The notes: generated from the letters alone by a model not told the origin. Numbered from the stretch's first letter, positions 1 to 9,420 are shown. The stretch is 63,912 bases of DNA from Polaromonas eurypsychrophila (GCF_014641715.1 NZ_BMIG01000016.1:1-63912), one strand, 5' to 3'. Numbers and translations: made by a program.

Positions 1-1371
1 GCTGGCCGTCAACGCGCCGTCTTCTTCCACGCTGCCGCTTTGCACCGCGCTGCTGATCACCGGCGTGTGATTGTTATTTAGAAGCGTGGTAGTAACACTG
101 CTGGCACTACCCACCACCAAGCTCTCGAAATCCCCCCCCACGACCGAAACCACCGTCACAGTGATATTTTCCGCACCCTCGGCAAGAAAATCATCTATCG
201 CTGTGATGTCGAAGCTCGCCGAGCTGCTCCCAATGGCAATCGCAACCGTAACCACGCCCGTGAAGTCACTACCATCTGCAGCAGTGCCACTGTAAGCAAG
301 GTTAACCATCACCGCCGTCATCTGGGCCGGGCTGGTCAGACTCACCGTGTAAGAGGCTGTCCCACCCTCAGTTACCGATTCACTTCCCATCAGACTGAGC
401 GTCGCTGTGTCAACGTCGTCGACCACGATGTTGGCCACCGTGCCGATCGCGGCCACTGCTTCAAAGCTGCCGCCACTGATGCCACCTATCGTCACCGACA
501 GCGCCTCGTTGCCGTTGCCGTACAAGTTATCTGCTCTGACCGTATACAGTGCCGTGGCGCTGCTTTGGCCAACCGGGATCGTGATGGTCTGGCCGTTACT
601 CAGACCTACCACCAGGTCGCTACCAGTCACCGGGGCGCCGACGGTGGCGATGTAGGTGATCGAGCCGCCTTCAGTTATGCTGGCGCCCGCCGTCGCCGAG
701 CTCAGCGTCACGGTAGTGGTAGTCGTAGTCGTAGTAGGAGTGGTTGCAGGCGTGGATACAGGTGAGAGTGTTGACACCAGCTCCAGAAAATCTTTTCTCG
801 ATGTGCGCTGAACAACTATCTCATCACCAATATCAGGAACGCCAGCTGTGTTGGTAGAACGTCCGCCGCCAGTAGGCGAATACTCAACGGAATGCCGCTC
901 GAGAGAAGTGTACTCATAGGTCAATGGGGCAAGTGCCTCGGCTATTCGTATTAGCCGAACAAAGCTATTACCATCATCTGGCCTGATATTGTTGCCGCTA
1001 ACGCTAGACGCAGACCCTACTCCTGAGGATGTTTCCTGCAAAAGCCTGTCAAGGCTACTTCCCTCGCTAATCGCATTGATAATGTTTGTAAGCTCTCCAA
1101 TCCGCGGCAGAAGAGCGCCACTATTGCCGTCGGGCAATAAGTTATCGAACACCGTCGAATCTAGCGTGACGGTTTCTTTGGAACGAAGAAGAAACTTACC
1201 ACCTTGATCAAACACCAGTTCCACGCGCCCGCCAGTGGCCGTGACGAGAACCTCGCCTTCAAAGACAGGGTCACCAAACTGGAGTTGACGCTGTACCCCC
1301 TCTTTGTTTTGAGCAAAGGCAACGCCTTCAATCACAACTACATTACCGACAACTTTGGTTTCGTTAGCCAT
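1..1371 (-). CDS. LapA-like giant adhesin, retention module plus Ig/Calx-beta repeats (5' part, runs off the left edge)
   Basis: Reading leftward from an ATG at 1371, the frame stays open for 457 codons to the window edge, so the C-terminus and secretion signal are not visible. Residues 1-75 (starting MANETKVVGNVVVIEG, with the block FGDPVFEGEVLVTATGG) resemble the N-terminal retention module of LapA/RTX-type type I secreted adhesins. A linker follows, including SFVRLIRIAEAL near residue 135, then a Thr-rich stretch near residue 215. Two Calx-beta/Ig-like repeats containing ITEGGS and VTEGGT follow, then the start of a VCBS-like repeat (SGSVEEDGAL). The protein would be exported by the adjacent ABC/MFP pair and held in the outer membrane as a biofilm adhesin. 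Residues 114-117 read TSSG where LapA-type proteins carry a TAAG protease site. Confidence 0.85.
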   Translation of the reverse strand, partial: MANETKVVGNVVVIEGVAFAQNKEGVQRQLQFGDPVFEGEVLVTATGGRVELVFDQGGKFLLRSKETVTLDSTVFDNLLPDGNSGALLPRIGELTNIINAISEGSSLDRLLQETSSGVGSASSVSGNNIRPDDGNSFVRLIRIAEALAPLTYEYTSLERHSVEYSPTGGGRSTNTAGVPDIGDEIVVQRTSRKDFLELVSTLSPVSTPATTPTTTTTTTTVTLSSATAGASITEGGSITYIATVGAPVTGSDLVVGLSNGQTITIPVGQSSATALYTVRADNLYGNGNEALSVTIGGISGGSFEAVAAIGTVANIVVDDVDTATLSLMGSESVTEGGTASYTVSLTSPAQMTAVMVNLAYSGTAADGSDFTGVVTVAIAIGSSSASFDITAIDDFLAEGAENITVTVVSVVGGDFESLVVGSASSVTTTLLNNNHTPVISSAVQSGSVEEDGALTAS

Positions 1372-1407
1372 TGAAAATCCAGACGGAGTTACCACACTGG
1401 CTTCAAT

Positions 1408-1447
1408 GTACCTCGGTTATCCAGTCACAGAAACTGTACTGAGGTAC
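1408..1447. promoter_or_regulatory. Inverted repeat between the regulator and the adhesin gene
   Basis: GTACCTCGGT at 1408-1417 pairs with ACTGAGGTAC at 1438-1447 (9 of 10 bases) across a 20-base loop. It lies in the 87-base gap between the LuxR-type gene stop and the adhesin ATG. There is no T-run, so it is not a typical terminator. It could be an operator or an RNA hairpin that tunes adhesin expression; this is inference. Confidence 0.4.
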
Positions 1448-1458
1448 TAGAGCGGCAC

Positions 1459-2100
1459 TCAGCCACGTCCATTGAGTATGAGTGATAGCTGAAGACGGTC
1501 CCGAACTTGAAGTTTTTCAAGGATAGCGCCCACATGAGCTTTGACGGTTCGGTCTGTTATACCCAACGCCCGTGCGATTTCCTTGTTGCTGGCGCCTCGA
1601 GCAAGCGTTCTGGCGACCTGCTCCTCCCGATCCGTCAGAGTTCTGGACCAAGTTTCGTTCTTCTCTGTCACCCCAGTAGACGGGAGCGCTTGAAGTCGGT
1701 TTGTAGCACCAACCAGCCTTTGCATTAATGACTCGCCAATCCAGAGTCCACCTTGAAGTACAACTGCAGCTACCTGAATCAGCATTTGCGCCGCGGCATG
1801 CGTGTTGCAATATCCTCTAGCACCAGCAGCGAAGGCTGCGAGAGCCTCTTCATCTGTGGGCCGATCACTCAACACCACGCAAGGAATCTGCCTCAATTTC
1901 GGTGCGAGTCGTTCAAGTTGGATCGCCACAGGCAACTCCTGCTCCAAACGCAACCAAATCATATCGGCGTTAACGAGCTTCACGCCCACTTTTACAGTGG
2001 GCACTTTTCCAGCCCTCCCCTCCTGAAATGCCTCACTCCAGCGAGGGAGCATACGGCCATGCGGACAGAGAAACAAATGCACAAACTCCTGATTTCTCAC
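1459..2100 (-). CDS. LuxR/NarL-type regulator with degenerate receiver domain
   Basis: This is a 213-residue protein. Its C-terminal part (about 148-210) is a clear LuxR-type helix-turn-helix: LTDREEQVARTLARG, then NKEIARALGITDRTVKAHV. The N-terminal 130 residues have the size and closing features of a response-regulator receiver (VVLSDRPTDEEALAAFAAGARGY), but the usual acidic pair and phospho-accepting Asp are not evident. Phosphorylation-independent or atypical control is therefore possible. It starts 12 bases after the MFP gene and points into the adhesin gene, so it is probably the third gene of a lapB-lapC-regulator-adhesin operon and may control the adhesin. The target is inferred from position only. 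Confidence 0.8.
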   Translation of the reverse strand: MRNQEFVHLFLCPHGRMLPRWSEAFQEGRAGKVPTVKVGVKLVNADMIWLRLEQELPVAIQLERLAPKLRQIPCVVLSDRPTDEEALAAFAAGARGYCNTHAAAQMLIQVAAVVLQGGLWIGESLMQRLVGATNRLQALPSTGVTEKNETWSRTLTDREEQVARTLARGASNKEIARALGITDRTVKAHVGAILEKLQVRDRLQLSLILNGRG

Positions 2101-2112
2101 TGCTGCCTCGAT

Positions 2113-3528
2113 CTAACGCTCGGTAAAGGCAGCCTGCTTCGCCTTTAAAACAGGTTTTAGGATATACGACAGAATCGATTTTTGCCCAGTAATAATATCT
2201 ACCTCCGCCACCATTCCGGGGATTATGGGAAGACCCTCGCCCAACTTCGATTTTTCGGTGCGGACACGTACCGTATAAAAGGTGTTACCACGCTCATCCG
2301 TTACAGAGTCGGCACCAATGAATTCCAGCTTAGCCTCAAGACCTCCATAAATGGAGAAGTCATACGCAGTAAATTTCACAAGGGCTCGATCCCCGGGGCG
2401 CAAGAAGGCAATATCTTTCGGTAAAACTTTTGCCTCCAAAAGCAAATTTTCTTCAAGAGGCACAATCTCAATGATGTCCCTCCCTGGTTGAACCACGCCA
2501 CCTACGGTATTGACCAAAAGACGCTTCACAGTCCCCCTAACGGGCGACCGCAAAGAAGACTTATCCACCTTGTCAGCAAGCCCAACACCGCCGGCTGAAC
2601 TAACGTTGAGTTTTGCCAGCGTCTCCGACAACTCTTTACGCGCCTCACTTTGGAAGTTCAAAGTGATTTCTTGAATCTTGCGAGAAGCCTCAACAATAGC
2701 CGATTGTGTTTTTGATATTTGGGCGGACGCCATCTCACGCTCCCCCAAGAAACGCCCCGTTTCACGCTCCAACCTCAATAGCTCAACTTCGGATACCGCC
2801 CCATCTTTCAACAATGGCTTGGTATATCCCAATTCCCTGGCCGTCAACTCGTACGCACGGGAAGCCTGCTCTCGCTTGGCGCGCATCTCGACAAGCTCTT
2901 GCTGGCGTTGGGCTAGCTGCTGCTGAGCAATTGACAACTGTGCATTCAATGTCGAAGTACTGGCCTCATACGCACGCAACTCCTCTTCGACCGTCTTCGG
3001 AGCATCAGCAACCGCTTCAGGCGGCGGCACAAAAGGTACGCCTTCGGCAAGGGCCCGCACCCGTGCCGCTCTGGCAAGCAGAGCGAGATACTGAACACGA
3101 TTTTCCTTAACCGAAGAATCAAAACGTGTGGTGTCGATATTCACCAAAATCTGTCCCGGTTCAACAACTTGCCCTTCCTGAACCAGGATCTCAGAAACCA
3201 CTCCGCCATCCAAACTTTGCATGATCTGCAGCTGTTTGGACGGAATGACTTTGCCTTCGCCTTTTGTAATTTCGTCGATTTCGGACAGCCCCGCCCACAA
3301 AATCGCCAGAACAAGAACAATGCCAAGACTATTGACAAGCAAACGAGCGCGCAATGGCTCTTGGTCCAATATGGCGCGGTCTGCGTCCCCACTAAAGCCT
3401 GCGTCCATCCGTCCTTCGTCTTGACGCCACAGCGCGATTGTGCGGTCCAGGCGAGGCTGCAAAGCTAGCCTGATTGCCTCCAAAATCGCAACTAGAGGTC
3501 GGGCCCAAGTTATCCAGCGAGGCTTCAT
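2113..3528 (-). CDS. lapC: Type I secretion membrane fusion protein, HlyD/LapC family
   Basis: The protein has 471 residues, a normal length for HlyD-type adaptors. A single membrane segment (LLVNSLGIVLVLAILWAGL, about residues 62-80) follows a cytoplasmic N-terminus. Next come a lipoyl half-motif (IMQSLDGGVVSEILVQEGQVV), a long coiled-coil region rich in Q, E and A (about 160-300), the second half-motif (KSSLRSPVRGTVKRLLVNTVG) and the C-terminal beta domain (GMVAEVDIITGQKSILSYILKP). It would bridge the ABC transporter to a TolC-like outer membrane pore, which is not encoded in this window. Its start overlaps the transporter stop by four bases, indicating translational coupling. Confidence 0.92.
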   Translation of the reverse strand: MKPRWITWARPLVAILEAIRLALQPRLDRTIALWRQDEGRMDAGFSGDADRAILDQEPLRARLLVNSLGIVLVLAILWAGLSEIDEITKGEGKVIPSKQLQIMQSLDGGVVSEILVQEGQVVEPGQILVNIDTTRFDSSVKENRVQYLALLARAARVRALAEGVPFVPPPEAVADAPKTVEEELRAYEASTSTLNAQLSIAQQQLAQRQQELVEMRAKREQASRAYELTARELGYTKPLLKDGAVSEVELLRLERETGRFLGEREMASAQISKTQSAIVEASRKIQEITLNFQSEARKELSETLAKLNVSSAGGVGLADKVDKSSLRSPVRGTVKRLLVNTVGGVVQPGRDIIEIVPLEENLLLEAKVLPKDIAFLRPGDRALVKFTAYDFSIYGGLEAKLEFIGADSVTDERGNTFYTVRVRTEKSKLGEGLPIIPGMVAEVDIITGQKSILSYILKPVLKAKQAAFTER

Positions 3529-5723
3529 GAAGCTTTTCCAATGCGCCCAGCCTTCAGCGCTTCGATAACCTGCTCATAGGGTCCATCCGCAACAATTCGA
3601 CCCTCGTCAATAACAATAATCCGGTCCGCCAAATCCAGCAGCGTATTTCGGTGTGTTACCACAATCATCGTCTTATGCTTTGCGTAGCTACGCAACCGCT
3701 CTTTAAACTGCGCTTCGGAGGAAAAATCCATGGCCCCCGTCGGTTCATCCAGCAATAGAACTGGCGGCTCAAGCAAAGCCGCCCTGGCAATAGCTACCCC
3801 CTGACGCTGCCCCCCAGACAAAGATTCTCCACGCTCTCCGATAATCATGTCAAAGCCTTGAGGGTGGCGATTCGCAAACTCAATCAAACCACCGACTTCA
3901 GCAGCTGCGAGAATAGCACCGTCGCCTGCATAAGGCGCCGCAATAGCAATGTTGTCGCGCAACGTCCCATAGAAAAGCATAGCGTCTTGCTCAACATAAC
4001 CTACATTGCGGCGCAAGTCAGCGGGATCTAGCTGCCTAAGGTCAATCCCGTCCATGGTGATTGCACCCTCAGTCGGGGTATAAAGTCCGAGTATCAGCCT
4101 TTGCAAAGTAGTTTTTCCCGAACCAACCCGACCGATTACAACCACATTTTCACCAGGCTTGATTCTGAAGGAGACGCCCCTCAATGCCTCCTGCGTACGC
4201 CCCGGATAACTAAAGTGCACATTGTCAAATACAATTTCTCCCGCCAAATCCGGCCGGTGCACGAAATTTATTTCACCAGAACGCTCTCCGGGTTTTTTCA
4301 TAGTGTCCTCCAGCGAGGACAATGCCGTTCTAGCATTCTGATATTGCATCAGCAGCGCCACGATTTGCCCCAAAGGCGCCATGGCTCGACCAGACAGCAT
4401 GGTGGCAGCCACCAGCCCCCCCATGGTCAACATACCTGCGTGAATCAAATAAACGCCTGCAACGATGATCGTAATATTGACCAGTTGCTGGAGGGTTGAA
4501 ACACCATTGATCACCGAGGAGGACAACAAGCGTAGTTGTGCGCTAACCCGAGCCAAAAAAGAAGCAGTGTCTTCAAGCTTAGACTGCATCTGACTTTCTG
4601 CACCGTGGGCCTTGATGGCCTCCATGGCCGTGAGCGTCTCCACGAGAGTTGCGTTTCGCATCGCAGCGGCTCTGAAAGTGGTTTCTGACAGCTCGTGCAT
4701 CTTGTGCTGGACGATGTAGCTGTAAATAACCACCAAAATAACCCCGATAAGCGGAGGGATCACAAGAGGCCAAGAAATCCAGCCGAGCACAAAGAAAAAG
4801 AGAAGACCAAATGGCAGATCCACAACTGCAGTAACCGTAGCTGATGCGATGAAGTCTCGCACTGACTCAAAAGAGCGCAGGGTAGCAGCATACGAGCCGA
4901 CAGAGGCAGGTCGCTCTGATAGCCGCATTCCCAGTACCCGCTCCATGATTAGAGTAGAAAGCTTGAGATCAATGCGCGAACCAGCCAAATCAACGAAGTA
5001 TCCTCGCATTACGCGTAGGAAATAATCAATCACGAGCACGAGCAACAACCCGAATGCCAGCATCCAAAGGGTCTCTACCGCGAAGTTAGGTACTACGCGG
5101 TCATAAATATTCATCGAAAACAGCGGGACCGCGAGCGCGAACAGATTTATTAGCAGCGCTGCGGCCAGAATGTCCCGATAAAGCGGAAGCTGATCGCGAA
5201 AAGCGCCCCAGAACCAGTGACGCTGAGAAGTGCTAGAGAGTTCGGGCGTCCGCTGGTCGAATCGAAAATTCGGTCGCGAAAATATCGCAATACCTGCATA
5301 CCGGCCAAGCAACTCTTCTCGCTGAAGCACCACCACACCTTGACCCGCCTCAGGGAAAAGTAGATTTGCCGCCCCCCCCTTTTCATCCCATCCCAATAAA
5401 AGGCACGCGCCATCTCCCTCCAAAAGAAGAACCACCGGCAACAAGGCCGCATCTATTTTTTCAAGCGGTCGCCGTAATATTTTGCAGGACAAACCAGCAC
5501 GCGCGGCGGCCCGCGCAAACAAAGTTGGCGGCAGTCCTGACTTAGGTAGCGGAAGGCCAGCGGATAAAGCGGCTCGGGTGCTGGGACGGCCGTGTATGCG
5601 GGTCAACTCTACCAAGCAATCAAGCAACGGGTCGTGATGAAGTAAGTCCTCACGCAAGCCTTGAGCCAAATGACTTGCTTCACTTTTGGCACTTGCTTGA
5701 AACGGAACGTTCATGTCACCCAT
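3525..5723 (-). CDS. lapB: Type I secretion ABC transporter with C39-like domain, LapB family
   Basis: This 732-residue protein has three parts. An N-terminal C39-peptidase-like domain covers about 25-150, a six-helix exporter membrane domain about 180-460, and an ATPase domain about 490-725. Walker A is GRVGSGKTT, the signature is LSGGQRQ, Walker B is VLLLDEPTGAMD and the H-loop is VVTHRN. In the C39-like domain Cys36 (LLDCLVEL) sits near where the catalytic Cys of true peptidases lies, but no catalytic His motif is visible, so it is probably a substrate-docking domain. The substrate is inferred to be the adhesin two genes downstream. The nearest upstream DNA is an AT-rich stretch and then an IS3 remnant. 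Confidence 0.93.
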   Translation of the reverse strand: MGDMNVPFQASAKSEASHLAQGLREDLLHHDPLLDCLVELTRIHGRPSTRAALSAGLPLPKSGLPPTLFARAAARAGLSCKILRRPLEKIDAALLPVVLLLEGDGACLLLGWDEKGGAANLLFPEAGQGVVVLQREELLGRYAGIAIFSRPNFRFDQRTPELSSTSQRHWFWGAFRDQLPLYRDILAAALLINLFALAVPLFSMNIYDRVVPNFAVETLWMLAFGLLLVLVIDYFLRVMRGYFVDLAGSRIDLKLSTLIMERVLGMRLSERPASVGSYAATLRSFESVRDFIASATVTAVVDLPFGLLFFFVLGWISWPLVIPPLIGVILVVIYSYIVQHKMHELSETTFRAAAMRNATLVETLTAMEAIKAHGAESQMQSKLEDTASFLARVSAQLRLLSSSVINGVSTLQQLVNITIIVAGVYLIHAGMLTMGGLVAATMLSGRAMAPLGQIVALLMQYQNARTALSSLEDTMKKPGERSGEINFVHRPDLAGEIVFDNVHFSYPGRTQEALRGVSFRIKPGENVVVIGRVGSGKTTLQRLILGLYTPTEGAITMDGIDLRQLDPADLRRNVGYVEQDAMLFYGTLRDNIAIAAPYAGDGAILAAAEVGGLIEFANRHPQGFDMIIGERGESLSGGQRQGVAIARAALLEPPVLLLDEPTGAMDFSSEAQFKERLRSYAKHKTMIVVTHRNTLLDLADRIIVIDEGRIVADGPYEQVIEALKAGRIGKAS

Positions 5724-5781
5724 TGTTATTGATCTTAAGATTGGCTAGCCTAAAATTAGAAGCCCCTTAGACGCGTAATTA

Positions 5782-5810
5782 ATTGTAATTTAATCAAGCA
5801 CTTGCCACAA
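5782..5810 (-). promoter_or_regulatory. Possible sigma70 promoter for the secretion operon
   Basis: On the minus strand TTGTGG (5810-5805) is followed after 17 bases by TACAAT (5787-5782), in an AT-rich stretch about 60 bases upstream of the lapB ATG. The -10 is good and the -35 weak. The site lies between the gene and the left end of the IS3 remnant, so the insertion did not remove it. Confidence 0.3.
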
Positions 5811-5930
5811 TATTTTCAAGCCAAGTATCTGGATTTATCGCTTTTCCACAACTCTAACGATCGTCTGATTAAAAAGCCTGGGCTGCTGCCGGTTTGATAG
5901 ACACCTTGTTAAGGTGGAAAATGAAACGGG

Positions 5931-6173
5931 ATGTGGAAGATGGTTACCAGAAGGAAATTCAGCAGGGAGTTCAAGCTTGAGGCTGTGAGGATGGTCAGGG
6001 AGCGCGGGGTGGCGCTGACGCAGGCTGCACGCGACCTTGATGTTTACGAGAACGTCCTGCGCAAATGGGTGCGAGAAGCGGCGGTTGACCCGCAGCATGC
6101 ATTCTCTGGATTGGGCGTGATGAAGCCGAGACGGCAGAACTGGAGCGTTTGCGCAAAGAAAACGGCAAGCTGA
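5931..6173 (+). pseudogene. IS3-family orfA fragment (frameshifted)
   Basis: The N-terminal residues give the orfA helix-turn-helix (RRKFSREFKLEAVRMVRERG, then LTQAARDLDVYENVLRKWV). After about residue 60 the frame loses similarity. The expected leucine-zipper region (ETAELERLRKENGKLRIERD) continues in the neighbouring frame from about 6112, which indicates a one-base frameshift near 6105-6125. In intact elements OrfA makes the OrfAB transposase with OrfB by programmed frameshifting. This copy is unlikely to be functional. Confidence 0.8.
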
Positions 6174-6983
6174 GGATTGAGCGTGACCTGCTGGAAAAAG
6201 CGGCGGCCTACTTCGCGCGGCTGGGCAGGCCGCGCAGTCAACGCAGCGTCTATGACGAAGCTTTGGGCAGCCAGGTGGGCCAGAGCTTCCTGGTTAGTGA
6301 CCGTACCTACGGCGCACGCCGAGTCTGGCACGACATCCTGGCGTTGGGTCAGCGATGCGGACTGCACCGCATTAAACGGCGCATGCGCGAGCAGGCGCTT
6401 CGGGCGCGGCTCCAGATTCCGGGGCTTACCCAAGGACCACGGGCAGCGAAGTGCGATTGCAGACAACGTGCTGGACCGCCAGTTCCAGGCTGATGCACCG
6501 AACCAGAAGTGGGTGGCTGACTTCACTTACATCTGGACGGCTGAGGGTTGGCTCTATACGGCTGCGGTGCTGGACCTGTACTCGCGGCGAATCGTGGGCT
6601 GGTCAATGCAGGAGAGCATAACTTCGCAATTGGTGGCCGATGCGCTGATGATGGCCGTCTGGCGTCGGGGCAAGCCGGTAGCGCTACTGCATCACTCAGA
6701 CCAGGGCAGCCAGTACACCAGCGAGCACTTCCAGCAGTTGCTCAAGGAGCAAGGCATTACCTGCAGCATGAGCCGTGCGGGAGAAGTCTGGGACAACTCA
6801 GCGATGGAGAGTTTCTTCAGCTCATTGAAGACGGAGCGCACAGCCCGAAAGGTGTACCGCACCAGGGAGCAGGCCCGAGCAGATGTCTTTGACTACATCG
6901 AGCGGTTCTACAACCCGACGCGCAGGCATTCGACGCTGGACTACGTCAGTCCGATAAACTTTGAGAAAGCTCAAGAAGCTTAA
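6149..6983 (+). pseudogene. IS3-family orfB transposase, deleted and frameshifted
   Basis: The orfA tail (ERDLLEKAAAYFAR) runs straight into a mid-orfB segment (YDEALGSQV...SDRTYGARRVWHD). The end of orfA and the start of orfB are therefore missing, about 100 bases by comparison with the family. A second frameshift near 6410-6435 moves the frame to the integrase core. The core retains the DDE residues in DFTYIWTAEGW, HHSDQGSQYTS and WDNSAMESFFSSLK, and ends at a TAA at 6981-6983. The core is well preserved but cannot be translated as one protein, so the element is probably immobile unless helped in trans. Confidence 0.82.
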
Positions 6984-7076
6984 GTCGGTGTCCACGGAAC
7001 CGGCAGCAGCCCACACTGTACATAATCCCAAATGATCTGATGCAGTCAAAACTCAAACAGAAATTTTTACCAAAAT

Positions 7077-7101
7077 GTAAAACGCCCACATGAAGTGGGC
7101 G
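7077..7101 (-). terminator. Rho-independent terminator after the rplN-rplQ-tRNA transcript
   Basis: Read leftward, CGCCCAC and GTGGGCG form a 7-bp stem with a 5-base loop (7083-7101), followed by TTTTACATTTT. It lies about 30 bases beyond the 3' end of the tRNA. It would end the ribosomal operon read-through transcript. Confidence 0.75.
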
Positions 7102-7129
7102 CCTTGCTGCCGGCTAGTCCGACAGGAAT

Positions 7130-7206
<77 letters not shown>

Positions 7207-7223
7207 ATAATCTTTATTGTACT

Positions 7224-7625
7224 CTATTCTGCTTTCGCAGTGTCGGTATTTGTGGCTTCAACTATTTCTGGTCGGTCCACTAACTCAACCAGAGCCATGG
7301 GCGCGTTATCGCCGACGCGAAATCCCATTTTCAGAATGCGTGTGTATCCACCAGGACGGGCTTTGTAGCGAGGGCCGAGCTCGGCGAACAGTTTCACAAC
7401 CATGTCCCGATCACGCAGACGATCAAACGCAAGTCGCTTGTTCGCGAGGGTAGGTTCTTTGGCCAAAGTGATCATCGGCTCCACTACCCTGCGCAGCTCT
7501 TTTGCCTTGGGAAGCGTTGTCTTGATCACTTCATGTTGAATCAAAGAATTCATCATGTTGCGAAGCATGGCCAGCCTATGAGAGCTGGTCCGGTTAAGTT
7601 TACGAAGTCCGTGTCCGTGGCGCAT
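7224..7625 (-). CDS. rplQ: 50S ribosomal protein L17
   Basis: The 133-residue protein starts [17 protein letters not shown], the diagnostic L17 N-terminus, and has the usual length with a short acidic tail. L17 is a large-subunit protein. It is the last protein gene of the operon and follows rpoA, the normal alpha-operon order. The tRNA-fMet lies directly downstream. Confidence 0.98.
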   Translation of the reverse strand: MRHGHGLRKLNRTSSHRLAMLRNMMNSLIQHEVIKTTLPKAKELRRVVEPMITLAKEPTLANKRLAFDRLRDRDMVVKLFAELGPRYKARPGGYTRILKMGFRVGDNAPMALVELVDRPEIVEATNTDTAKAE

Positions 7626-7711
7626 GGTGCATTCCTTTCATTTATATTTCGGCCAGCCGTATCAGGAACTGCCCGTGCACTGCACCTCTCTTAGTGAGAG
7701 GCTATGTTTAA

Positions 7712-8701
7712 TTAACGCTTGTCAAGTCCTGCTGGTGGCCAGCTTTCCAAGCGCATACCAAGGGTCAGGCCGCGAGATGCCAGCACTTCCTTGATCTCAT
7801 TCAACGATTTTCGGCCCAAGTTCGGCGTTTTAAGAAGCTCGTTCTCTGTGCGCTGAATCAGATCGCCAATGTAGTAAATGTTTTCAGCTTTCAAACAGTT
7901 GGCCGAACGCACCGTTAGTTCCAACTCGTCAACAGGACGAAGCAAGATCGGATCAAACTGCTGCGAACTGCGTTGAACCGGCGCATCAAATGCCGCAAGT
8001 TCGTTACCTTCAAGCTGCGCAAATACCGCTAGTTGCTCCACCAGGATCTTCGCCGATGCACGGACAGCGTCTTCAGCAGTTACCGCGCCGTTCGTTTCGA
8101 TCTCTAACACTAGCTTGTCCAAGTCAGTCCGCTGCTCGACGCGGGCACTTTCGACGGTATAACTCACACGCTTGACGGGAGAAAAAGAGGCATCAAGGAC
8201 AATTCGGCCAATCGATTTGGTCGATTCATCACCATAGCGGCGCATGGTGCCTGGGACATACCCACGGCCATTTTCCACCTTGATCTGCATATCGATCTTG
8301 CCGCCATGCGATAAATTGACGATAACGTGCTCAGGATTGATGATTTCCACGTCATGCGGCGTCTGAATGTCAGCCGCCGTAACTGGACCTTCGCCATCTT
8401 TACGCAGGCTCAGCGTGACCTCGTCACGATTGTGGAGTTTAAAAACTACACCCTTCAAGTTCAGGAGAATATTGACAACGTCCTCCTGGACACCGTCGAT
8501 AGACGAGTATTCGTGCAGAACGCCTGCAATGGTGACTTCCGTGGCCGCATGTCCAACCATTGACGACAGCAGGACACGACGCAAGGCATTACCAAGCGTA
8601 TGGCCATAGCCCCGCTCGAACGGTTCCAATGTCACCTTGGCGCGATTTGCAGCAAGTTGCTCGACGTTGATGGTTTTTGGTTTAAGTAAATTTGTTTGCA
8701 T
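7712..8701 (-). CDS. rpoA: RNA polymerase alpha subunit
   Basis: The 329-residue protein has the N-terminal assembly domain ([21 protein letters not shown] near residues 28-48). After a linker it has the C-terminal alpha-CTD ([18 protein letters not shown] and [19 protein letters not shown]), which contacts UP elements and activators. It is flanked by rpsD and rplQ, the standard alpha-operon placement. An 86-base spacer precedes rplQ. Confidence 0.98.
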   Translation of the reverse strand: MQTNLLKPKTINVEQLAANRAKVTLEPFERGYGHTLGNALRRVLLSSMVGHAATEVTIAGVLHEYSSIDGVQEDVVNILLNLKGVVFKLHNRDEVTLSLRKDGEGPVTAADIQTPHDVEIINPEHVIVNLSHGGKIDMQIKVENGRGYVPGTMRRYGDESTKSIGRIVLDASFSPVKRVSYTVESARVEQRTDLDKLVLEIETNGAVTAEDAVRASAKILVEQLAVFAQLEGNELAAFDAPVQRSSQQFDPILLRPVDELELTVRSANCLKAENIYYIGDLIQRTENELLKTPNLGRKSLNEIKEVLASRGLTLGMRLESWPPAGLDKR

Positions 8702-8796
8702 GCATTCTTCCTCTCAATACCCTCGGCTCGTTACACCGATAAGGCCGGGTAAAGCGACCCTGCGATTACAGTGCCCCGTAAACGCAGGAACGAAAA

Positions 8797-9420
8797 TTAA
8801 CGTGAATAGAGTTCGACGATCAACGACTCATTGACGTCGGCAGCAAATTCGTCGCGATCAGGCACTTTCTTGAAAATGCCTTCGCCCTTGTCAATGCTGA
8901 CGTCAACCCATGCCGGCAAACCGACTTGTTGAGCCAACTGCAGCGCTTCCGTCACGCGAGTTTGCTTCTTGGACTTGTCACGCACCGCAATTACATCACC
9001 CGTCTTGACCATGTAAGAAGGAATGTTGACAGAGCCGCCGTTGACGGTAATGGCCTTGTGCGACACCAGCTGGCGCGCCTCTGCGCGCGTGGAGCCAAAG
9101 CCCATGCGGTACACGACGTTATCAAGCCGTGATTCAAGAATGAACAGCAGGTTGGCACCGGTATTGCCCTTGCGCCGATCAGCCTCTTCGAAATACCGGC
9201 GGAACTGTTTTTCAAGAACGCCATACATACGCTTAACTTTTTGCTTCTCGCGCAACTGCAAGCCAAAGTCCGAGGTACGCGTACCAGACGTACGGCCGTG
9301 TTGGCCAGGCTTGGAGTCAAATTTTGCCTTGTCACCGATCGCGCGTCGAGCGCTCTTCAAGAAAAGGTCGGTACCTTCACGGCGGGATAATTTGGCCTTG
9401 GGGCCGAGATAACGTGCCAC
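8797..9420 (-). CDS. rpsD: 30S ribosomal protein S4
   Basis: The 207-residue protein starts [19 protein letters not shown]. It has the S4 RNA-binding domain ([30 protein letters not shown]) at about 95-150. S4 nucleates assembly of the 30S body and, in enterobacteria, represses translation of the alpha operon. Whether this holds here is not visible. It sits between rpsK and rpoA with spacers of 130 and 95 bases. Confidence 0.98.
   Translation of the reverse strand: MARYLGPKAKLSRREGTDLFLKSARRAIGDKAKFDSKPGQHGRTSGTRTSDFGLQLREKQKVKRMYGVLEKQFRRYFEEADRRKGNTGANLLFILESRLDNVVYRMGFGSTRAEARQLVSHKAITVNGGSVNIPSYMVKTGDVIAVRDKSKKQTRVTEALQLAQQVGLPAWVDVSIDKGEGIFKKVPDRDEFAADVNESLIVELYSR

Larger units (their letters stand above)
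5879..7013 (+). mobile_element. Decayed IS3-family insertion sequence
   Basis: The ends are imperfect inverted repeats: TGGGCTGCTGCCGGTT begins at 5879 and the complement of the right end (6998-7013) begins with the same 16 bases. Similarity continues to GACACC on both sides. The element is about 1.13 kb, short for this group. No matching target duplication is visible. Inside are frameshifted pieces of orfA and orfB with an apparent internal deletion. It lies between the type I secretion operon and the tRNA/ribosomal operon terminator. Confidence 0.88.

Noticed and set aside
7014..7076. Integration (att) site at the tRNA-fMet 3' end
   Set aside because: The IS3 remnant is near, but no duplicated tRNA 3' segment or integrase gene was found.
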